11,014 nt of DNA from CAKTOF01 sp964523945 (GTDB lineage Bacteria; Bacillota; Clostridia; Oscillospirales; Oscillospiraceae). Of the stretch, positions 6,572 to 11,014 are shown piece after piece. The translations under genes were made by a program, and so were the position numbers. How positions within the stretch are numbered: the stretch's first letter is position 1; each line of letters opens with the position of its first letter. Location: positions 1 to 11,014 of the forward strand of contig CAZGBU010000073.1 of NCBI GenBank assembly GCA_964523945.1, read 5' to 3'. The notes below the pieces were generated by a model that saw nothing but the letters and a program-made list of their open reading frames with translations, was not told the DNA's origin and did no database searches.

Positions 6572-7148
6572 AATTCCGGAAGACGATTTCGCCCGTATCC
6601 GCGTTCATGCGCTCGACAATTGCAAGCGATTCCAGATGGTACCCAGCTGCGCGGATCCGATCCCCGGCACCCTGGAATCCCTTTTCGATCACAATGCCAA
6701 TTCCCTGTACCGTTGCCCGCGCCTGCTGCGCAATGGAAAACAGCCCTTCGAGCGCTTTGCCGTTGGCAAGAAAATCATCAATGATCAGAACTTTATCTTC
6801 CGGCCCGAGGAAACGGCGATCCACGATTACGTCGGAAATCGTGCCATGCGTGAAGGATTCGACCTTGGCGCAGTAGACATCATCGCCGACATTCGTCGTC
6901 TTTGATTTCTTGGCGAACACCATTGGGCAGCGCAGATGCAGCGCGACCACACCGGCAATGCCGATACCGGATGCCTCGATGGTGAGCACCTTGTTGATTT
7001 CCGTCCCGTGGAACAGCCGGCAGAATTCCTGCGCAATCTGATCAATCAGCTCCATGTCCATCTGATGGTTCAGGAAGCTGTTGACCATCAGCACATTGCC
7101 CGGGCGGACAATACCATCCTGGCGAATCCGCTGCTTCAGAAGCTCCAT
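6570..7148 (-). CDS. xpt: Xanthine phosphoribosyltransferase
   Basis: It converts xanthine and PRPP to XMP and pyrophosphate in purine salvage, in the cytoplasm. The 192-residue protein matches the remembered Bacillus subtilis Xpt closely in length and sequence: an N-terminal MELLKQRI, VNSFLNHQMD (22-31), IEASGI (57-62), the PRPP-binding loop VLIIDDFLANGKA (120-132), and GIGIVIEKGFQ. The start at 7148 follows AGGAGGGG (7154-7161) with 5 bases between. The frame extends further upstream, but that part would include the ribosome binding site and promoter. In B. subtilis xpt is cotranscribed with the xanthine permease gene pbuX under a guanine riboswitch. Here it stands alone and the short leader has no room for one. 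Confidence 0.95.
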   Translation of the reverse strand: MELLKQRIRQDGIVRPGNVLMVNSFLNHQMDMELIDQIAQEFCRLFHGTEINKVLTIEASGIGIAGVVALHLRCPMVFAKKSKTTNVGDDVYCAKVESFTHGTISDVIVDRRFLGPEDKVLIIDDFLANGKALEGLFSIAQQARATVQGIGIVIEKGFQGAGDRIRAAGYHLESLAIVERMNADTGEIVFRN

Positions 7149-7181
7149 GACATCCCCTCCTGCACAACGCAAGTTTCCCAT

Positions 7182-7210
7182 ATCATAGCACAGTTTTCTG
7201 CGGCATACAA
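7182..7210 (-). promoter_or_regulatory. Predicted xpt promoter
   Basis: On the minus strand TTGTAT (7205-7210), 17 bases and TATGAT (7182-7187) with TGC before the -10. Transcription would start near 7175, giving a leader of about 27 bases. Confidence 0.65.
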
Positions 7211-7230
7211 CCAAATTTGACAAAACCGCA

Positions 7231-7259
7231 TTGACTTTGCCGCGTTTGTATGCTAGCGT
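7231..7259 (+). promoter_or_regulatory. Predicted promoter of the EamA/DMT transporter gene
   Basis: TTGACT (7231-7236), a 17-base spacer and TAGCGT (7254-7259) preceded by TGC. The -10 is weak but the extended TGC and good -35 compensate. It is divergent from the xpt promoter, with 20 bases between the two -35 boxes. Confidence 0.5.
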
Positions 7260-7302
7260 TAAGTCCGTTGAGTCTGCCCGATGGGCACGGGAGGATCGCA
7301 TC

Positions 7303-8199
7303 ATGTCGCATTCAATCAAAGGAAATCTGCTGCTGCTTCTCACCGCGATGATCTGGGGCGCTGCCTTTGTTGCGCAGAGCGTTGGCATGGACTATGTCGA
7401 GCCGTTTGCATTTCAGGCCGCACGTTCTCTGCTCGGTTGTCTGACGCTGCTGCCGGCCATCGCGGTGCTTGACCGGAAAAACGGTCCCCCCTCACGCACG
7501 CACACACCACAGGAGCGGCGCGTGCTCTGGCGGGGTGGTATTCTGTGCGGCCTGCTATTGTTTGCAGCAAGCAATCTGCAGCAGTTCGGCCTGTGCTACA
7601 CCTCTGCCGGCAAGGCCGGTTTCATCACTGCGATGTATATTGTGCTCGTTCCGATCGCCGGGCTGTTTTTCCGCCGGCGCGCCGGAGCAACCGTTTGGGT
7701 CGGCGTGCTGCTCGCCGCATGCGGGCTGTATCTGCTCTGTGTGACAGATGGGTTTTCCATCGGCATGGGCGACATCCTGGTATTCCTGTGCTCCATCGTG
7801 TTCACGGCGCACATTCTCGTCATCGACCATTTCAGCCCCCATGTGGACGGCGTACGGATGTCATGCATCCAATTTTTTGTCACCGCTGTTTTGTCCGCAG
7901 TCTGTTCGCTGATCTTTGAATCCACAACGATCGACGCGCTGCTCACCTGCTGGCTGCCAATCGCCTACGCTGGTATTCTCTCGTGCGGCGTCGGCTATAC
8001 GCTCCAGATCATTGGGCAAAAATATACAACCCCCACCGTCGCATCGCTGCTGATGAGCCTGGAGTCCGTTTTTGCCGTCGTTTTCGGGGGACTGCTGCTG
8101 CATGAGCAGCTCAGTCCGCGGGAGTGGATCGGCTGCGTGCTGATGCTCGCCGCAATCATCCTGGCACAGCTTCCTACGCGCCGGAAATCTGCCGCCTGA
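7303..8199 (+). CDS. EamA/DMT superfamily membrane transporter
   Basis: This 298-residue integral membrane protein has about ten hydrophobic segments forming two EamA repeats. The first begins KGNLLLLLTAMIWGAAFVAQSVGMDYVEPFAFQAAR. The second starts near residue 150 with MGDILVFLCSIVFTAHILVID and includes the typical PTVASLLMSLESVFAVVFGGLLLHEQLSPREWIGCVLMLAAI. Relatives export or import small metabolites (amino acids, nucleosides and others); the substrate cannot be told. The ATG at 7303 has GGGAGGA (7289-7295) 7 bases upstream, and earlier in-frame starts overlap the promoter. The neighbouring divergent xpt might hint at a purine-related substrate, but that is only context. Confidence 0.92.
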   Translation: MSHSIKGNLLLLLTAMIWGAAFVAQSVGMDYVEPFAFQAARSLLGCLTLLPAIAVLDRKNGPPSRTHTPQERRVLWRGGILCGLLLFAASNLQQFGLCYTSAGKAGFITAMYIVLVPIAGLFFRRRAGATVWVGVLLAACGLYLLCVTDGFSIGMGDILVFLCSIVFTAHILVIDHFSPHVDGVRMSCIQFFVTAVLSAVCSLIFESTTIDALLTCWLPIAYAGILSCGVGYTLQIIGQKYTTPTVASLLMSLESVFAVVFGGLLLHEQLSPREWIGCVLMLAAIILAQLPTRRKSAA

Positions 8200-8221
8200 T
8201 CGGCAGTGATTCATCATAAAA

Positions 8222-8253
8222 CAAAGCGGCATGGCTGAAGCCATGCCGTTTTG
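8222..8253 (+). terminator. Bidirectional hairpin terminator between DMT transporter and rubrerythrin genes
   Basis: CGGCATGGC (8227-8235) pairs with GCCATGCCG (8240-8248) around a TGAA loop. TTTTGT follows on the plus strand, and the A-rich flank on the left gives a T-rich tail on the minus strand, so it can stop both convergent transcripts. Confidence 0.88.
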
Positions 8254-8261
8254 TCAAGCAA

Positions 8262-8795
8262 TCAGTAGTTCACCGCGCGCAGTTCGAAATAGGCCTGCGG
8301 ATGTGCACAGACCGGGCATACCTGCGGCGCGGACTTGCCCTTGTGGATATGGCCGCAGTTGCGGCAGACCCAGATGCACTCGCCGTCTTTCTCAAACACG
8401 GCGCCGTTTTTCAGATTCTCGAGCAGCTTGAGGTAGCGCTCCTCATGCGATTTCTCGATTGCGGCAACTCCGTCAAACATAGCTGCAATGCTGTCAAACC
8501 CCTCTTCGCGCGCAACGGCGGCGAAGTCCTTGTACATCTGTGTCCACTCTTCGTTCTCACCGGCCGCGGCCGCAACCAGATTCTCAACCGTATTGCCGAT
8601 GCCGCCGAGCAGCTTAAACCACATCTTCGCATGCTCTTTTTCGTTGTCGGCCGTCTCGGTAAAGATGGCGGCAATCTGCTCGTAGCCCTCTTTTTTGGCG
8701 GTCGACGCAAAATAAGTATACTTGTTTCTTGCCTGCGATTCACCGGAGAATGCGTAGGCCAGATTCGCTTCTGTACGGCTTCCTTTGAGTTCCAT
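8262..8795 (-). CDS. rbr: Rubrerythrin (NADH-linked peroxidase component)
   Basis: This 177-residue cytoplasmic protein reduces hydrogen peroxide in anaerobes, taking electrons through its own rubredoxin domain. The ferritin-like four-helix domain (about 1-130) has the diiron ligands at Glu19 (SGESQA), Glu52 and His55 (NEKEHA), Glu80 and Glu83 (GENEE), Glu114 and His117 (IEKSHE). The C-terminal rubredoxin-like domain has Cys144, Cys147, Cys160 and Cys163 (VCRNCG and VCPVC). All metal ligands are present and the length is that of short clostridial rubrerythrins. The start at 8795 has AGGAGGT 7 bases upstream. It is monocistronic, with a strong promoter and terminator. Confidence 0.96.
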   Translation of the reverse strand: MELKGSRTEANLAYAFSGESQARNKYTYFASTAKKEGYEQIAAIFTETADNEKEHAKMWFKLLGGIGNTVENLVAAAAGENEEWTQMYKDFAAVAREEGFDSIAAMFDGVAAIEKSHEERYLKLLENLKNGAVFEKDGECIWVCRNCGHIHKGKSAPQVCPVCAHPQAYFELRAVNY

Positions 8796-8842
8796 GGATT
8801 CTACCTCCTGATAAATAAATTTTTTTGAATCCTCATGTTCGT

Positions 8843-8871
8843 ATCGTAGCCGATTTCAAAATGCTTGTCAA
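8843..8871 (-). promoter_or_regulatory. rbr: Predicted rubrerythrin promoter
   Basis: On the minus strand a perfect TTGACA (8866-8871), 17 bases and TACGAT (8843-8848). The leader is about 40 bases and AT-rich. No PerR-type box (TTATAAT-N-ATTATAA) was found around it, so expression may be constitutive. Confidence 0.75.
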
Positions 8872-8904
8872 CCGCAATCTGAGTATGTCGGTCTCTGGAA
8901 TCAT

Positions 8905-8921
8905 TTTACACGCTGTGTAAA
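8905..8921. promoter_or_regulatory. Operator-like 17-bp palindrome
   Basis: TTTACACGCTGTGTAAA is a perfect inverted repeat with 7-bp arms and a GCT centre. It lies between the divergent rubrerythrin promoter and the small lipoprotein gene, 34 bases upstream of the rubrerythrin -35 and 62 bases upstream of the lipoprotein start. The symmetry and size suit a dimeric repressor or activator site. I cannot assign it to a known regulator. Confidence 0.5.
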
Positions 8922-8983
8922 CCGGCAAAAACGGTAAATACTACGGCTGTACAGGATTCAATCAATGCTTAGGAGGATTCCGC

Positions 8984-9226
8984 ATGAAACGTGTACTTTC
9001 CATTCTTTTGGTTGTCGTGCTCTGTCTGAGCCTGTTTACTGCCTGTGCAGCAGAAATGGCGGTCGACGAAATGCAGGGCAACGTCTCGACCACAGACGAC
9101 GGGACCGTAAACGGCTCCGGCTATGCGACGGACGGGCGTACCGAGCAGCATCGACGCAGAGCGTCGAATACCGCGCCAAACAACACCACCGGAAATACCA
9201 CGAACAATACAACAACAACCAGATAA
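8984..9226 (+). CDS. Small putative lipoprotein with Asn/Thr-rich tail
   Basis: This 80-residue predicted exported protein starts with a positively charged MKR and a hydrophobic stretch to residue 20. A lipobox-like FTAC follows, with Cys21 as the likely lipidated residue; Phe at -3 is unusual, but the LSLFTAC form fits clostridial lipoproteins. The mature part (about 60 residues) is first acidic and Gly/Thr-rich, then has a basic EQHRRRAS patch, then a low-complexity tail of Asn and Thr. It is taken as real because AGGAGG (8971-8976) stands 7 bases before the ATG, the signal peptide is convincing and a terminator follows. No function can be assigned. The odd basic patch coincides with a small DNA palindrome. 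Another long frame runs over the same DNA but has no signal or family likeness. Confidence 0.72.
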   Translation: MKRVLSILLVVVLCLSLFTACAAEMAVDEMQGNVSTTDDGTVNGSGYATDGRTEQHRRRASNTAPNNTTGNTTNNTTTTR

Positions 9227-9242
9227 TACGGGAAAACCCGGC

Positions 9243-9280
9243 AAAAAGCGGACGCGACTTTCGTCGCGTCCGCTTTGCTT
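9243..9280 (-). terminator. Bidirectional hairpin terminator (hydrolase and lipoprotein genes)
   Basis: A 14-bp stem, AAAGCGGACGCGAC (9245-9258) with GTCGCGTCCGCTTT (9263-9276), closes on a four-base loop (TTTC on plus, GAAA on minus). On the minus strand the stem runs into TTTTTGCC right after the hydrolase stop. On the plus strand it ends the lipoprotein transcript. Confidence 0.9.
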
Positions 9281-10989
9281 CATTTCTGCGGAATCGGTGC
9301 AAACGGCACATACAGGCTTGTGTCATACTGCCCGCCGAGGTGGATAATATGATCGCCTTTGTTGATGGTCGGCAACTCCTTACCCGGCACGTCGGACAGG
9401 TGCATCTCATACGGCATACCGGAGATGGCGACTTCCATCTGCTCGCCGGGATGGAAGCGAAGCGACGTCGGCCAGAGGCCAATCTCAACCGGAACAATCT
9501 CGCCCGGTGTGAGCTTCTGCGGATGCGCAAATGTCTGCACCGGCTGCTCCGGCGTCGACCGCTCCGGATCAAGCTCGCGCAGCGATACGCGCAGCCGCTG
9601 GTCCGGACCGTTGTACACGCGCAGACGCGCGTCATGATACAGGTAATTCCCGGCTGCATCCATTTTGCTGACCGAAACAAACACGTCCATATCATCGCAG
9701 CCATCTGCCTCGAGCCATGCTTTCAGCTTGATATAGCCGATGATCTCCGTCTCTTCCTCAAACCGGACGGCAAAGCGCGCAACGCCCTTGCCATCGTCGG
9801 CACAGTAGCGCACGATGCCCTCTTCTCCCGGTTTTGTTTCGGACAGGCGGCCGCTTTCGGTCAGGTAGAGCGTTTTGTACTGTACGCGCTCAAGCGGGAA
9901 CGACGGCTCGATGCGGTCGATGATATCGCGGCCACCGGGGTCGAGCACCGACAGACGCACCTGCGGCGTATTCTCCCAACCGTTGTTTTTATCCTTCATG
10001 TAATAATCAAAGAAACGCAGCAGATCCTGCGAGCTCCGCTCGTCATACAGATCCGGCCATTCCTGAATGTTATGTACGCGCAGCCATTTCTCTTTCGACG
10101 AAATCTTCTGCCATGCTTCGAACGTGCCGCGGCAGTGAATATTGGACGTCCAGCTCGCAACCACATAGGACGGGCAGACGATCTGTTCAAACGGCGCAAT
10201 CTTCTCCTTCCAGAATTCGTTCATCAGTGGATATGCCGCCATCTCGGCCGGCAGATCCTCGGTGCGCTGATTGCCAAACCCCATCTTTTCACGCACCGCC
10301 GGCCAGTTGGGAATACCGCCGCGCATATACTCGTCGACGTACATGTTCCCGTGACCCTCCCACGGGGCAATACAGGTCAGGTGCGGCGGGCGCTTGGCCG
10401 CCACATACCACTGCGTGATGCCGAGCCAGGAGTTGCCCGCCATTGAGACGCGGCCATTTGACCAGGGCTGTGTGCCGAGCCACTCGATTACATCGTAGTT
10501 GTCCTCTGCATCCTGATTGCCAAAATAATGCGCGTCGCCCTCCGACATACCGATGCCGCGGATATCCAGGAATGCAACCGCATAGCCATGGTTGCACCAG
10601 AACGCCGGGTCCGGCGCTTCCCACATCTGCAGCTCGGAGAGCGTCCCTTTCGGGATGCCGTAGCGATCCGGGCTGCCGGACTTCTCCGCGATCCAGTCAA
10701 GCGTCACATAGCTGCCGTTCTTGCCGAACACGCTCGAGCAGAAGATCACAGGCACCGGCTCTTCTGTATTCGGGCGGTAGATGTCACAATAGACGGTCAC
10801 GCCGTCGCGCAGCGAAATAGCCGTATCACGCATAAAAATAATGTCGCACGGCAGCGGCAGCGCCCCCGGATCGTGACGATAGCCGGCAGGCAGAACGGTC
10901 GTTCCCGGATGGAAGCCGTTGAAATTGGAATCCGGATCGGTCAGCGGCGGTGCCGGGCAATACAGGGTATACGGGTTTTCCAGGCTCAT
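9280..10989 (-). CDS. CocE/NonD family hydrolase (X-Pro dipeptidyl-peptidase S15-like)
   Basis: This 569-residue alpha/beta hydrolase would act on an ester or peptide substrate that cannot be named. The N-terminal S15 domain shows IFMRDTAISLRDGVTVYCDIYRP, then FLDIRGIGMSEGD, and the nucleophile elbow GNSWLG with Ser187 (185-190). His306 in KWLRVHNIQEWPDLY is the likely catalytic His. The classic CocE Asp in a GWYD-like loop is not seen; the matching segment reads ASWTSNIHCRG (278-288), as I recall in other members of this NonD subgroup. The C-terminal half (about 350-560) is the beta-sandwich domain of this family, with PTSLRFHPGEQMEVAISG near the end. There is no signal peptide, so it is probably cytoplasmic. 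The start at 10989 has GGAGG 9 bases upstream (10999-11003). The promoter is outside the window. Confidence 0.9.
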   Translation of the reverse strand: MSLENPYTLYCPAPPLTDPDSNFNGFHPGTTVLPAGYRHDPGALPLPCDIIFMRDTAISLRDGVTVYCDIYRPNTEEPVPVIFCSSVFGKNGSYVTLDWIAEKSGSPDRYGIPKGTLSELQMWEAPDPAFWCNHGYAVAFLDIRGIGMSEGDAHYFGNQDAEDNYDVIEWLGTQPWSNGRVSMAGNSWLGITQWYVAAKRPPHLTCIAPWEGHGNMYVDEYMRGGIPNWPAVREKMGFGNQRTEDLPAEMAAYPLMNEFWKEKIAPFEQIVCPSYVVASWTSNIHCRGTFEAWQKISSKEKWLRVHNIQEWPDLYDERSSQDLLRFFDYYMKDKNNGWENTPQVRLSVLDPGGRDIIDRIEPSFPLERVQYKTLYLTESGRLSETKPGEEGIVRYCADDGKGVARFAVRFEEETEIIGYIKLKAWLEADGCDDMDVFVSVSKMDAAGNYLYHDARLRVYNGPDQRLRVSLRELDPERSTPEQPVQTFAHPQKLTPGEIVPVEIGLWPTSLRFHPGEQMEVAISGMPYEMHLSDVPGKELPTINKGDHIIHLGGQYDTSLYVPFAPIPQK

Positions 10990-11014
10990 GTTTCATTTCC
11001 TCCAGTCTGAATAG

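Noticed and set aside
7217..7245. TTGACA at 7217 as the transporter -35
   Set aside because: No -10 box lies at the right distance (CCGCGT). The TTGACT at 7231 pairs better with the TGC-preceded box at 7254.
7149..7300. Guanine/xanthine riboswitch before xpt
   Set aside because: No conserved purine-aptamer core is seen, and the mapped promoter words leave only a short leader.
8796..8983. A small RNA or PerR box in the rubrerythrin upstream region
   Set aside because: Apart from the rubrerythrin promoter and the 17-bp palindrome, no terminator-ended unit or TTATAAT-N-ATTATAA-like site was found.
8965..10446. A 493-codon open frame on the plus strand antisense to the CocE-like hydrolase
   Set aside because: It runs through the lipoprotein gene, a terminator and the hydrolase in an opposite frame. 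It is rich in Arg and His, shows no family motif, and is explained by third-position GC bias.

Overview
The window looks like chromosomal DNA of a moderately GC-rich, strictly anaerobic member of the Bacillota, most likely an Oscillospirales-type clostridium. This is an inference. It rests on the strong AGGAGG ribosome binding sites before almost every gene, TTGACA-N17 promoters with a TGn extended -10, the anaerobe gene set (glycyl radical enzyme with its activase, rubrerythrin), and closest resemblance to Firmicutes Xpt, CocE-like and rubrerythrin sequences. There is no mobile element, tRNA, rRNA or CRISPR array. Nine genes are supported, plus one likely small lipoprotein. Intergenic spaces are short (none over 300 bases), and four of them hold a clear hairpin terminator.

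Layout. (1) 1-3345, plus strand: a promoter with an operator-like palindrome, then a two-gene operon of a glycyl radical enzyme (GRE) and its radical-SAM activase, overlapping by 7 bases and ended by a 12-bp hairpin terminator. (2) 3443-5084, minus strand: a three-gene operon of a Cys-rich pentapeptide-repeat protein, a 79-residue protein of unknown function and a uridine phosphorylase. (3) 5194-6537, plus: a MATE efflux transporter, divergent from the previous operon, with the two -35 boxes two bases apart. (4) 6570-7148, minus: xanthine phosphoribosyltransferase (xpt). (5) 7303-8199, plus: an EamA/DMT transporter, divergent from xpt. (6) 8262-8795, minus: rubrerythrin. (7) 8984-9226, plus: a small Asn/Thr-rich putative lipoprotein preceded by a 17-bp palindrome. 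(8) 9280-10989, minus: a CocE/NonD-type serine hydrolase whose promoter lies beyond the window.

The most notable observation is in the GRE. The family is defined by a C-terminal glycine that the activase converts to a radical (R-V-x-G-Y). Here that position reads R-V-A-T-Y: the glycine is replaced by threonine (codon ACC, 2363-2365), while the surrounding motif, the active-site cysteine, the whole reading frame and the downstream activase are intact. The enzyme also lacks the Glu two residues after the active-site Cys (GCTSPE instead of GCxE), a feature shared with X-succinate synthases rather than the eliminases. Either this GRE is a recently inactivated or repurposed pseudoenzyme, or it works by an unusual route, or the two bases are a sequence error.

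Functionally the genes are mostly separate units: an unknown radical-enzyme pathway, nucleoside and purine salvage (uridine phosphorylase, Xpt), efflux (MATE, DMT), oxidative-stress defence (rubrerythrin) and an acyl or peptidyl hydrolase. The linkage of pentapeptide-repeat protein, small protein and nucleoside phosphorylase is tight enough to suggest a functional unit of unknown purpose.
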